Below, piece after piece: positions 10,022 to 21,744 of a stretch of 64,000 nucleotides of DNA. The position numbers and the translations under genes are program-made. Source of the DNA: Thamnidium elegans (taxonomy: Eukaryota; Mucoromycota; Mucoromycetes; Mucorales; Mucoraceae); assembly GCA_025201345.1 (NCBI GenBank), contig JAIXMG010000004.1, forward strand, positions 992,001 to 1,056,000. Direction: 5' to 3'. How positions within the stretch are numbered: the first letter of the stretch is position 1; every line of letters begins with the position of its first letter. The notes beneath the pieces were generated by a model. It was not told where the DNA came from. It searched no databases and worked only from the letters and a program-made list of their open reading frames with translations.

Positions 10022-12530
10022 TTATTCTTCATCGGAAGATTCGATTACAACAAGTTCGTCTTTTTCTGCATCAAAAGTCTTTCCTTCTATATGTTTGGGA
10101 AATTTCCTAAAGAAATTCCATGTTGATTTAAACAATGTAGCATAGGGTTCGTCTACCTGGAAGTACATATGGCTAACAGAAGGGTATGACATACGCCTAT
10201 GGCCGAACTCGACAGCTACCCAGTGTGCATTTTTTATATTTTGAAGGTGGTGTGGCTGTACTTTTACTTTTGGTTTTATAGTAACCTTAAGTGGCAAAAT
10301 AGTGAGTGGTTCGTAAAGACGTCTTTTATTCCCGGCGTCAGAATATGTACATACAGGTATGTTGTAAGTATCTGCAACTGCTTGAACACAGCCAAGATAG
10401 TCTAACCAAATAGATATGCTCGTTCTTCTATACTCGTACATATCTGATTTGATGCTCCTTTCTAGGCTGGCAACGTCGAAACCAAAGTATTTACATACAT
10501 GCTCTTTTTGGATTCACACTCTACGAGCATATCTTTCTTGACATCTCTATATCTATTTCGTCGCCATAGTGGAGATAGGAAAAAGCTCTGTAGCCGCAGT
10601 TTCCGTCTCCAAGAGGGTCGAATATAGCCTTTACGTTAGTTTGATCAATACAAGAATGTAATTTCGAAAGGTTCATTCGTTTAGTAGCACTATTACTATC
10701 GGTACAACTTCTTTTTTTTTCGAGCAAATCCGAAATACATTCTTGAGTACGCTTTCTTTTGATACTAACGTATAAACCAGTATTATTATTTTCCTCAATC
10801 ATCAAATTCGTATCAGATGTCAGATCTAACATTTCTTCCTCGATGTCTTCATAAGCGAATCCAAATAAATCATTGGGAACAAACTTTAAAACGTCTGACT
10901 TCTCACTCTTTGCAACCACAGGAGATCTTTTTTTAGCCATCATTTCCAATGCTTTGTGCTTGCCATAAACCAGTCGATTGCGTCTGAAGGCAGACTTTCT
11001 TACGAAATCCTTCTTAAATGAACTAAGTCTAATCGATTTTCTTGGACGGCCAGGAGGTCTTACATCGTTATTACCTGGAAGACTCAACGAAATCTCAGTC
11101 ATATTGGTCGAATCGAAATCAGTTATCTGCAGGATCTTATCCAATGCACTCATCAATTGAACCGTTTTTTTATAGTCATAATTAAAAGAGCGGAACACTT
11201 TCTCGAGATTTGAGATCTGCTTCATCCAAGGTTCTTGCATAGGGACGAATTTACCAGTTTTGTTTTTGTTAATCAAATCAATCTCGTCACAGAAGTCTTG
11301 TGGCGTCTTAAACCACCATCTTGTCGGAATATCACTCAACGTAACAGATTTCAATCCGTCTAATTGATGGCAACAAGGAAGGTCGTAAACGATACGAGAC
11401 TGACAATTGCAAGGAGCGGCAATATCAGCGGCATCTCTTAGAAGCTCACATCTAAGCGACACAAGAGCATGATGAGTAACATCTCCTATCAAATCCTTTA
11501 GGCGAGGATCTCTAGCAACTAACACATCTACCCCGTTCATTTCTTTCAGTTGGATAGCTTTATATCCTCTTTCAAAATCAAGTAAGTTACTGCATATCGT
11601 ATCGAATGACAAATCCAAAGGTTGAAGAGAAAACATTCCTTTTTTGATGATAACATGGCCACTTTCTGCTCTTTGTGTTGTCCTACATCCTAAATGTTTA
11701 TACGTAAACGTAATATGGCCAGCCCATCTTTCGAGATAGTTCTCCCATTCATTCTCATAGTACTTCATAAACGCTGCATGTGTTTCATTGTTTACAAAAT
11801 TAGAAGAGTTAGAAAAAATTACTTCTACTTTTTCTTTTAAAGTGAAGTATGTTTCTGAATCAAAGCAATTTATCATGGCGACGATGTTGCTTTTAAAATC
11901 ATTTACAATCGAAGAACTATTAAACACTTTTAATGTTGCATGTTTGCTCAAGTTCTGAATCATGTGCCATGTGCACAAAAGCTTACGGTTATCGGGAAAG
12001 TACGCATCGAGTTGATTTATCAAAGCAGCACACTTGTCTGTAACGAAGATAGTATCATCACTGTACTCACCATGCAATTCTTTCAGAGTTTTTACGAACC
12101 AGTCATACATCTCCTCTTTTTTGTTGGCAACCCACGCAAAAGCAATGGGAAAAGTTTTCAAAGTTTCTTTACCTAGATTGCTGACACCAAACGCACAGAT
12201 CAATGGCATTTTAAAGTCATTAGTGTTGTACGTGACATCAATGAGGACAACCTCTAGAAACTTCTTTGCTCTGTTAATAAGCAAATTGTTTGTAAAAAAA
12301 AAAGCCATCAAGGCTTCCTGAGATAGGACTGCGCCTGTATTCAGTGATGAAACCGTTACTTTGCATATGATCGATAAGGAGGCTTACGCCATTATCAGAC
12401 TTGACGTCAACTTTGTTCAGTGTAGTGTACTTTAAATTGTTGATATCATTGACTGTCAACTTGTTATACGAAGTTTGAGCACATAGAACCTTCTGGATTT
12501 GCTTTGTTGGAATATTTTGTTCAACTTATT
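10022..12530 (-). pseudogene. MULE transposase with SWIM finger and OTU-like protease domain, decayed copy A
   Basis: Reading from 12530 down. The N-terminal part (NKLTVNDINNLKY) is separated by a frameshift in an A/T run near 12293-12302 from a 596-codon frame (12311-10521). That frame holds the MULE DDE core: first Asp in VVLIDVTYNTN, second in IFVTDKCAAL, the CTWHMIQN block, then a candidate Glu in ENEWENY. A SWIM finger follows (CNCQ...LPCCHQ), then a PPGRPRKS AT-hook-like motif. The C-terminus is an OTU-type cysteine protease: DPLGDGNCGYRAFSYLHYG carries the Asp and nucleophile Cys. After two frameshifts (near 10540 and 10480) NAHWVAVEF carries the catalytic His, ending SSDEE-stop at 10022. 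The N-terminal FAR1-type finger is missing. It is a transposon relic, paired with copy B at 24718-27279. Confidence 0.75.
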
Positions 12531-12554
12531 TATTAGTTTTGGAAAAAGGACTTG

Positions 12555-12558
<4 letters not shown>

Positions 12559-12592
<34 letters not shown>
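12559..12592. repeat. 34-nt poly-A tract at a transposon junction
   Basis: An uninterrupted A run lying exactly between the truncated N-terminal side of the MULE relic and the Fanzor relic. It may mark an insertion or deletion junction. Confidence 0.6.
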
Positions 12593-12594
<2 letters not shown>

Positions 12595-12752
12595 GAAACA
12601 TTCCTTTCTGAACGTTGAAACCTTTGGGCTTCTTTTCTTTCACGAATTATGCAAGAGAACCAACATTGAATGCGGTAAATCGCCAATGCAAACTTTCTTT
12701 TGGTAATATAGACGGGTGTTTAGGGAGAGGGATCCTTCTTACATTAGAAGAA

Positions 12753-13820
12753 TTATGGGATTGATGCTCTTCTTCCGGTTTTGATAGGACGTGGAGGAGA
12801 AACGGAACAAATTTTTGATAAAATCGACAATGTCGCTTTGGAATTTAAAAGATTCATTAACGGTAAATAGAACGTAGTAATCTGTTCTTTTATAGTTTCC
12901 ATCAAAGCATTGTTATTCGGCCGTACGGGAGATCCTTGGCAACCGAATTGATAACAATACTTGGTAACGTCTTTTACAAGCTTTGGGTTCACACCCCATG
13001 TAAAATAAACAAATATAGATTGTATGTCGATCGTTACTACAAATTTTGTCTGCAACTTATACGAAACTTTTGTTTCGAACGTTTCCGAGATGGAATTCGT
13101 ATACGATGTAGCTATTTCTGCACATGCTTCAACCAGACAGTCGCTTGCTCCCGCAAGTAGAGTAACGGAAGGGTTTTCATTTTTGAATTGGTCCCAAGTA
13201 GAGAGAAGGTTTTGTGGGAAAGGGGCATTACTGGTCGGTATTCTATCATTCACTAACTGACAAATGGTGTTCCAAAACTGCCGTTTAAATATACCTGGTG
13301 GTACCGACTCATTTTGATGTTGCAATATGTAAAAACTGACAAATATCTTGGCATGAAATATAATGTGGCGTATACCTCTATAAGTAGTAATTATTTTTGT
13401 TGTCAAAATACTTTTATATTTTTCTTTCACACAGCTATTGTGCGGAAGTCTTGTAGTGTGAGCTATGTGCCCATCGCCAAAAATTATTTTCACAGTCTCC
13501 GATTTACTTGTAGTATGGTTAGGACAAAGGGGTGAACGCGAGATACTGCGATCCGATTTTTTACAGTTTTTACAAATCGTATTTGAGTGATCTTGAATTA
13601 TGACTCTTTTAGCAAGCTTTTTTGAAGCTTTTGTTGCCTCGCTTTGATTAGTTTTCCTTTTGTTACTTGTCTCAACTTTACAAGAAAATAAAACATTAGC
13701 TAGTAAGCAAAAGCTTATGTATAGATTTTTTTAAAAGGAACAATATATAAACCTTTGTCAACCCTGTCTTCTTCGTAAAGGCTGTATTTATTAGCATCTT
13801 TGGTACTCCTTGATGAGTTT
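12753..13820 (-). pseudogene. Fanzor (eukaryotic TnpB-like) N-terminal half, relic C
   Basis: A short exon ending at 13753 joins through a GT..AG intron to a frame of about 307 codons, 13675-12753, without a stop. After a basic stretch there is a Cys/His cluster, CKNC followed 13 residues later by CPNH, which I associate with mucoralean Fanzor proteins. A long helical region follows (SFYILQHQNES.., FKRQFWNTICQLV, YTNSISETFETKVSYKL). The same order of features is found in the relic at 14186-15899: compare SYTNSISETFETKVSYKL with SYLNLIVERFDHTTSVYL, and TKYCYQFGCQG with YEYCWNMLQG. The nuclease half (RuvC motifs) is absent, so it is truncated. It runs divergently from the second Fanzor relic. 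No start codon is certain; the frame upstream of the first exon is closed. Confidence 0.55.
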
Positions 13821-14185
13821 TATTTGTAACTGAAATAACATTAGAGACAAATACTCATAAAGATAATATTTTTAGTTTAGACATCATCCGTAAATAATTA
13901 CAAATATTATACAGGTTAAGTAATTTAACGTCTTATCAGTATAATTTATTCCTGTCCATATTGCTAGTTAACCCTTTCTTTATGATAGTGTATAAACCAA
14001 AGTACTCTGACGGTCAAAAATATGTCAAGCTCTTCTTACATACAAAAAACTTTGGAGGAGGGAAAAATTTTAAACGTGTCGGAGATATGTAATACTCGCG
14101 ACGGAATAGTTTAGAGGTATATCATTTAGCAGAATTACATTTGCAAAATTAGTAAAATCAAACACATTTTCAGTAAAGGCTATGG

Positions 14186-15899
14186 GTGAGTTTGGGTACC
14201 CAAGGTTCTGAAAAAGAGAAGAAGACCGTAAGAAAAATAAAGCTTGAAACCGTTTTGCTCGACGAATACAAGACCAAATTTGTAGAAAAAAGCACAAGCT
14301 TGAGTGAGTTCTTAAATGAAGTTCTTACCAAAGCTCAGCTTTTTCTTAACTACTTCTTAATCCATAACAAAAACCTCTACAATTACAAACAAGTATTTCA
14401 ACAGAATTCCTGGTCAATTAATAATGAAAATCCCTGTTACGAGCAAGGCTTATGTCTCGCAGCCGTTCGTGTTGACTTTTACTAACTTTTCAGATTCATA
14501 CCCCTCTTTAAAAGAAAGAATATAGTGATCCATCATCTTACGCTTGTGTTACAGTAGCAAAATCATACCTAAATCTAATTGTGGAAAGATTTGATCACAC
14601 CACTTCTGTATATTTAAAACTAAAAATGAAACAGAGTATTTCTATCGGTACTTAAAAAAAGAAATCAATCAATCTTTTTCTAATTTATAGGAAGCTAATG
14701 CAAGTCAGATACACCAGTTAATATACGAATATTGCTGGAATATGTTACAAGGCACTGTTACAAGACACTGTTATAGAATTTTCTGCATTTATAAGGGCTA
14801 TAAAGTCCAAGTGAAATCGATAATAAAAAGACTGAAGGAGAGATTGCTACTGGCTCCAACTGCTGTAAACCTTTCAAAGGCCCCTGAGAAATTTATACCT
14901 GCCGTTGGGTTATATGTGTCAAGAAACTGAAGAAGAAGCAGCTAATGCGCAAGAACAGAAATATAAGCCATGGTTGTTTTCTTTTTTTCTCAAGTCATTC
15001 ATTAAAATGGAGATACGTTTCTGTGAACAACAAAGTCTTGGCCTTAAACACTGGCATAAAAATTAAAGGTGATGACTACTCTACAGCTTTGTGTTTGTTT
15101 TATACTGTTTTTGATTTCAGTATATTTGGATACAAGAGGCGATTAAATTAATTAACATATATTGTTTTCATAATTAACTCATAATACTTTTTTTAAAAAA
15201 ATAGTCTTGCCGATTTAATAAATGCAGAGAATAACGGCAAGGATATGTTTATTTGCTTTATTCAAACGGATGGCCACAGTCTCTCTGTTTAGTTTGCCTG
15301 TAAAAAAAGGCTTGGTGTACGAAAATACCAAGTTAGAAATAGAAGACTTTAACAAACCAGAGGCTGAGGAGTACTTTATCCCGTGTACGATTGATCCTGG
15401 TCATAAACAAATTTTCACTGCATCTATTGACCACAATTCCGATAAACGGCAAATTCGTCGCTGCAGCGATCTGGAACCGTGCTGTTACGCTAGTGTTCAA
15501 AGAAGACAAGGTTATGTCGAAGAATTAAAAAAATTACACAAAATTAAAGGATTAGAAGCAAACATTCCAACTTCGAAAACGATGCAAATTGGAAATTTTG
15601 ACGTACATTTAAATTATGTTTTCTAATATTTACCTCGTCTTTCGATACTGAAAGGGTTTTTAAAATCTAACTTGCTTTTTTGTAACATTAATGTTCAGGT
15701 GTGAATTGACGAGTGTTTAACCTCCTATATATGTAGTGACCGTAGTAATAGAACCTTAAAGGGTGCAGGTAATAAAGGGGAAAGTTCTCTTGTCTGTGAA
15801 ACCTGCAACAAGATTTGACAAAGGGACGTAAACGTGACTGTGGAAAGTTCTGTTTTTAGTGTGTACCAGTTGCTTTCGAGAGAACTACTACAGTTGTAA
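14186..15899 (+). pseudogene. Fanzor-type RNA-guided nuclease, decayed near full-length relic
   Basis: Several frames read in order. The helical N-terminal part is at 14186-14485, and the SYLNLIVERF helix at ~14540-14630. A probable intron ends at 14693, then YEYCWNMLQG. After an AG at ~15204 comes the segment FICFIQTDGHSLSV, a TDG block found before the first RuvC motif of Fanzor proteins, with a frameshift and TAG near 15290. RuvC-I appears as TIDPGHKQIFTAS (DPG at ~15393), followed by RQIRRCSDLE and ANIPTSKT. The part with RuvC-II seems deleted (only ~130 bases remain between 15626 and 15760). The end shows a zinc-ribbon half CETC and the RuvC-III block QRDVN, where the preceding Trp codon is now TGA (15816-15818). 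Fanzors are TnpB-related nucleases guided by omega RNA. This copy is dead. I saw no intact guide RNA. Confidence 0.7.
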
Positions 15900-16367
15900 C
15901 AGACAAGACTTTAGATTTTATACACGTAATAAGCAAAATTTATTACATAATCTGACTTCCTTTTTTGAAACATAGTTCTCCAGGTGTGTAGTTTAACTAC
16001 GTATGCTCCATCGCTCTTGACAGCACGTCTATTACATCTATTCTATTTTAGAGGAGTTAGATTTGGTTTTTCAAAACAGTAGAAATTGAGAAAGTAACTT
16101 TGTCTACCAATTGCAAGTTATTAAACTCCCTAAACTAACTTTATGTTTATCCTATTATGTGACACTAAAGCTCGGATAATTTATTAACATTACATTTAAA
16201 AAATAGATAAAAACTATTGAAGGGCACGTGTACTTGTGTGTATATATATAAAGTGCGATATTTTTATTTTTTCTTTTATTTATTTATATTATAATGGAAT
16301 GAAGTGATGAAAGGAAAGGGTTATACAAAAAAAATTGTTATAGTTCTAAGATATATAAAAAATAGAT
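15900..16367. other. intergenic between Fanzor relic and glutamate dehydrogenase
   Basis: AT-rich sequence with no recognisable feature. It may contain the lost right end of the Fanzor element, but no matching terminal repeat was found on the left side. Confidence 0.4.
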
Positions 16368-18296
16368 TTAGTGCATGAAGAGCATACCAGATCCTTCATA
16401 GACAGCAGCGATCTTTTGGATAGCATTTACATAGGCAGCAGTACGGAAATCAACCTTTTTAAGGTTAGCAGTTTGTCTAGTTTCTTGACAAGCTTGAATC
16501 ATGGTATCTTCAAGCCCAGAGTAAACCAAATCAGCTTCTTCAGCACCGTGTACAATAGCCTTACGTTCAGCTTCGGTTAAGGAGCGACCTGCGTTTTCCT
16601 CAACAAGTGCAACAACCTTGGATCTAGCACGTTCATCCCACTTCTTGTTCATACGACCGAAACGAACATGAGACAAGTTCTTGAGCCATTCAAAGTATGA
16701 AACGGTAACACCACCAGCATTTAAGAGTAAATCAGGAATTACAATTTTACCAGAGGCTTCAAGAGCTTCATGAGCACCAGGGGTGACGGGACCGTTAGCG
16801 CCTTCACCGATAACCTTAGCCTTAATGTTACCAACGTTACGCATACCAATTTGACGTTCAAGAGCAGCAGGGATAAGAATGTCACACTCGACTTCAAGAA
16901 TCTTTGTGGATTCATCAAGAATAGTAGCAGTGCTAGAATAACCACGGAAGGTGTGGTTAGCACGATAATACTTGTGAAGATCTTCGACGTTTAAACCGTT
17001 AGGATCATAGATGGCACAATCTCTTTCTCCGACACCAACGACCTTGGCACCATCTTCTTCAAAAAATTTAGCTGCATGGTAACCAACGTTACCGAAACCT
17101 TGCACAACAACGGTACGATCAGCCATGTTGGCACTAAGACCGGTCTTTTCCTGAACTTCAGGGTAGCTAAGGAATTCACGGATACCGTAGAAGACACCCA
17201 AACCAGTAGCTTCGTTACGACCACGAACACCGCCCATAGATAAAGGCTTGCCGGTAACACAACCAGCAGCGTTAACGTCACCAACGTTGAATTGAGCATA
17301 AGTATCCATAATCCAGGCCATTTCTCTGGGACCAGTTCCGACATCAGGAGCGGGAACATCAAGGCCTTTTTTTTATATATAAAGATATGTTAGTTTAAAA
17401 CAATTTTAAGAACTATTTTTATAGGTAAGCATACCAGGACCGATAAACTTCTTTTGGCATAATTCCATAGTATAACGACGTGTAATTCTTTCTAATTGGG
17501 CAACGGTATACTTGCTAGGATCGATTTTAATACCACCCTTGGCACCACCGACTATTTAAAGAAAAAATTAATACTCCCTACTTTTTTTTTAAAAAAAAAA
17601 CGCAATTAACTTACAAGGAACGTCAACAACAGCACATTTATAGGTCATAAGAGAAGCCAAAGCTAAAATAAAAAAATAGATAAAAAAACTCAGGTAAATA
17701 ACATAATATTTTTTTTGTGTGGAACAAAAACGCGTTTACCTTCAACTTCCTGTAAATCAACCTCTTCAGAGAAACGAATACCACCTTTAACGGGTAAACG
17801 ATGGCGAGAATGTTGAGCACGATAACCTAATATACATTTTGATCAGTCAAATCGTAATTTTAATTAACTAAAAAAATATATTACCTTCAATGACTTCATA
17901 TTTGCCGTTTTCAACTTCAATAGGGAAAGTGACACGAAGAACACTGTCAACAGCACGAAGATGTGCAAGAGTATGCGTTTGAACTTCACTCAAGTTAGCA
18001 GCATGATCGTAATACTTTTCAACGGATTGTAAGAAAGTGGGTTCTTCGTTATGACAAGCAACTTGAGTAGCAGCTAAAGAGATAGTTAGTTAACGTTTTA
18101 TATGATTGGATATCCGATTATATGCTTACGTGTAGTCAAGAATCTTGCTGTTAAAGGAAAAGTTGCTCTGTTTAAGGTGGCTAAAGGACGAGCAGTGGCA
18201 CTATTATTCAATTAATAAACCACATTATATCAATTGTTTTTTTTTTTAAAAAATAAAATAATAAACTTACGGTAAACGCTTCAAAAGAAAGGCCAT
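16368..18296 (-). CDS. glutamate dehydrogenase, mitochondrial hexameric type
   Basis: There are seven exons: 18296-18271, 18200-18130, 18073-17885, 17826-17740, 17662-17615, 17551-17435 and 17365-16368. All phases agree, giving 511 residues. The N-terminus looks like a mitochondrial presequence (MAFLLKRLP, then Arg/Thr/Ala-rich). The glutamate site is KGGIRFS followed by the lysine-rich FGGAKGGIK with the catalytic Lys. [14 protein letters not shown] closes the first domain. The Rossmann nucleotide fold begins with [10 protein letters not shown], and [10 protein letters not shown] and [14 protein letters not shown] are typical. The length and motifs match the ~50-kDa animal-like enzyme rather than the ~110-kDa fungal NAD enzyme. 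It interconverts glutamate with 2-oxoglutarate and ammonium. Coenzyme preference cannot be settled by eye. Two very short first exons carry only the targeting sequence. Confidence 0.93.
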
Positions 18297-19920
18297 TTTT
18301 TTTTTATTAGAAGAAAATATAATAGTAACGTAAAAAAGTTATAAAGAAAAAAAAAAAAAATCAAAAAAGGGGACAAGTATTTATAATAATAAATAAATAA
18401 AACTCGGATAAAACGGGAATGGCTCAAAAACTCAATAACAAATAACAATACTTGCATTGTGACTGGAGGAGTTTTTTTTTTTTTTTTTTTTTTTTTCCTC
18501 CACATTTGGTAGTAATGTTTAATACCTATCTTGTATGATGTTTTTAAGTTTTTCTTTGCTTTTAGAGTGGAAGAAAACGGAAAGCTTTTTTTTAAAAAAA
18601 AAAATGCTACATAAAACGCATTTTTTTTACTATAAACAGTATGTTTGTCTTACCTGTGGGAATTCATTTACAATTAAACACTATTTTTTTTTTTCTCTCA
18701 CGAGGCTGTAGATGATCAAAAGAGTTCAAATTACAATATTAAGAACAAGTGCGTGTTTGAAGAATATTTCTATTTAGGTTTTTTTTTTGCGGTCAGAATG
18801 TTATCTATCATCCCCGCCCAGTTATCTTATTTATTACCATTATTGGCACAGGATATAAAGAAAAAATTGGATCTTTTCGGCCAATGATAAACCCCAGTGG
18901 TTATGATTTTAATCTATGATACTTGTTATTCTTTTAATAGAGTCATCGGTATATTTCACCACATTATAATTTGGTAAGCGGGATTCTTTTTTTTTTTTTT
19001 TTTTTTGTGTGAACAAAAAATGTTATCTATTTTCTTTCGCCAAAAGTCGGCAACATATTAATTAAAGATCGATTACCTTTTTTTTTTTTTTTTTTTTTGG
19101 AAAAGAAAGGTAAGCTTTGTTACGTTTTACTTGTAACACATGACGTATAAGTTCTGTCGAAGGGGATTATACATTAAGAGTTTCTAACAAACAAAAAAAA
19201 AAACGAGTGATTTTATTGATGCCATCACATTATTATTTTTAACATATTGGTAATATTCAGCTGTGTACTACATTAACAATAGAACCGCAAGAAAAAAAAA
19301 CCTTTCAACAGCGCTATATATTTTTTTTTTCTGATAAAAGATTACGACCAGATACTGGGATGCTGCATTTAAATATAAAGATTGATCTCGATATGATACC
19401 AAGGGGTTATATATACACATCTTCTTTATTTTATGGCGTTACTTAAATTATAGAAAGAAGAAAAAGAGTGCCTGATTTATTTACACTAGTAACACATATC
19501 TTATCAAATACGAATAAGTGAGTTTCATCTAATCACATTTAATCTTGATTTATGCTACTACATCACATGCAAATTAGCTACATTTATACTGACCTTTTTC
19601 GTCGAAATCGTGTCGCATAAAAAATTAAAGCGTCGCACAACTGAGGAAAAGTAGGGTCGTATAAAACTTAATGAGCAAGCATAAAATTATCTTTGAAAAA
19701 GATTTGCAACTTCCGTAAATACGGAACAAAAAGTAAAATAGAACCATTTTTAGATGTTAAGATAGATGGATTCAATCATTGTTAAAAAAAAAGGGAAAAT
19801 TCAATTACTGTTATAAAAAAAAAGGCACACTCGAAACACTGCTAAAAAAAATAAATAGGTTAATTTAATCACATGTGTTTAACTATAGCCCAATATACAA
19901 ACCTATTTTATTACGATACA
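18297..19920. other. intergenic, promoter of glutamate dehydrogenase and homopolymer-rich spacer
   Basis: About 1.6 kb with many A and T runs of 8-20 nt, several in the pattern TTTTTTTTTAAAAAAAA. No convincing reading frame, RNA gene or transposon end was recognised. Confidence 0.4.
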
Positions 19921-20247
19921 CTATTTTTTTCTGCGGCGTCTCGTCTTGACAAAAAGAGTATATTTGCCTTGACCCTTCATAATCCCTTTTACTAGTCTTT
20001 CTCTATATGAGGTAATGATAACAGATTCACCTATTTGGTTATTTAGGTTACGTTTTTGAATTTTAAAGTTATTTTTTTCGGGTGTGATAATTAAATAATC
20101 GGGATCATTAATTAAACTCTCCTCCTTTAACCAATACGTACATATTACTATTTGTCGTAATTTTACAATCTTTTTTCGTAGTCGGATGACACCTTTATAG
20201 TATCGGTTTCTTAATTTGATAAACCATTTTAAACAAAAATACTCGTA
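19921..20247 (-). CDS. unidentified coding fragment without a start codon
   Basis: On the minus strand 108 codons run without a stop from 20247 to the TAG at 19923-19921, preceded in frame by a TAA. There is no ATG near the start. The product is basic: WFIKLRNRYYKGVIRLRKKI, later YWLKEESLINDPDYL, then ESVIITSYRERLVKG and the ending TRRRRKK. The length in such AT-rich DNA argues for true coding origin, either a last exon with a non-standard acceptor near 20244 or a transposon fragment. I do not recognise the family. Confidence 0.4.
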   Translation of the reverse strand, partial: YEYFCLKWFIKLRNRYYKGVIRLRKKIVKLRQIVICTYWLKEESLINDPDYLIITPEKNNFKIQKRNLNNQIGESVIITSYRERLVKGIMKGQGKYTLFVKTRRRRKK

Positions 20248-21015
20248 TTACATAAAACTGTTTCTTTAATTGGTATACACATAAAACTGTAAATTTTGTG
20301 GATTAAATAAAAAAAGCTATCTACAAAAAACGTTTGTACTAAACCTAAATTATAAAGACGGGTTTTTTTCCTTCTAGTAAATAAGAATTGTTTATTTATA
20401 TTTTCTCATTTAAGGGTACTACAAACATATCTATTACCCTTTTTTTCAATAGCTAAAAAATTGGAACTAAAAAAAAAATAATAATAATTGATAAATGTAG
20501 ATTACAGGGATTATTACACATATACTTATACTCGCACTAACCAATAATCGTAGGTGTACAAGATGTAATAGATCTGTGTTTTTTTTTAAAAAAAAGTAGA
20601 GTCAACTACTTCTAACTACAGTGTTCTGTCTAAGAAGACCTTGATTTCTTTTTTCTCATTAATTCTTATAATTAAAACTAAGCGTAATCAGCGAGACTTA
20701 CTAGGTTTTCGGACTACTGAGGATAATTAAAACAACTAGTAGTTAAAAAGAATTATACTTTAAAATAAATAGATTAATTTGGTAAACGAGAAAACTATCA
20801 AATGTTACGTATCACTCTAATACAGATCGTAAAAGCTTTAACTTATTTTCGCCTATCTATACCCAATTTATACTTTTTTCTGTCATTAGTAGTTTTGATA
20901 AGCATTATATAAAATATACCAGTCGGTATCTCTTGATTTAAATAATAGAAAGGGACCGTGTAACAATTACTATATCTACATACACCACTATGCAAGTGGA
21001 AAGCTAAAAAGAAAT
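20248..21015. other. intergenic, no feature seen
   Basis: AT-rich spacer upstream of the coding fragment. I looked for additional exons of that fragment and found none. Confidence 0.4.
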
Positions 21016-21085
21016 GCTGGTAGCAGGAATCGAACCTGCGTCGACGCGGCCACAACACGATGTACTGCCACTATACTATACCAGC
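21016..21085 (-). tRNA. tRNA-His(GTG)
   Basis: The minus strand folds as a tRNA: a perfect 7-bp acceptor stem GCTGGTA/TACCAGC, D-arm GTATAGTGGCAGTAC, anticodon loop TTGTGGC (anticodon GTG, His), and T-arm GCAGG-TTCGATT-CCTGC. There is no intron. The anticodon stem has one weak end pair. A TTTTT Pol III terminator lies ~5 bases downstream (about 21006-21010). It reads across the whole interval without damage and is probably functional. Confidence 0.92.
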
Positions 21086-21740
21086 TTTTTGTACGAATGT
21101 TACGTTTGTATTTTGATTTTATGTTTTACTTAATGTGTTACGTCACGTGAATATCATGTGTTTGAACCTTGTAATAGGCGGCCGTATAACCATAGTAAGG
21201 GGTGATAAAGCAGAAATTTAATTAATTCGATGAATTTTGCATCTAATTCGAACAATTTTGGATACCTACTGGCACCTAAACATATTATAACTATCGTATT
21301 GGTTTGATAAGGTTAAAGAGGTTTTTAGAGTTAATAATTGCTAATGTTTAAATCGCTTAGTAAATGTGGCTATAGGTTATTCCGAAGTAAGTGTTTGTAC
21401 AAATGTAGTCTCTGTCAAAAGGATTTTGTACGTTCTTGACTTGTAGCTTAAATGATATAAAGTACAAAACTCTTTTTATATATTTTAATAAAGCTTTCAT
21501 TCTTTGTTATCATCCGCTTTAAGTAAGCGTGAATAAAGAAAAAATGCGCTGGCTTTTACTCAGTAATAGGAATACTTATACTTTTTTTTTTGGTTTTGGC
21601 GTATTAAGGCGCTACTTTTAATATTTATTATAATTATTAAAAAAAAATAGAAAAAAGAATAACTATTTAGTGAAAGTTTTATCACTTCAAATTTAAATTG
21701 AATATTTAGTTTTTTTTTTGTAAAAAAAAAAGAAAAAAAA
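21086..21740. other. spacer between tRNA-His and MULE relic
   Basis: AT-rich. The sequence just behind the tRNA (a ttacgtttgtatttt..ttatgttttactt block at ~21098) resembles 23648-23683 next to the inner edge of the right MULE arm, so some transposon flank is present. No gene seen. Confidence 0.35.
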
Positions 21741-21744
21741 AATA

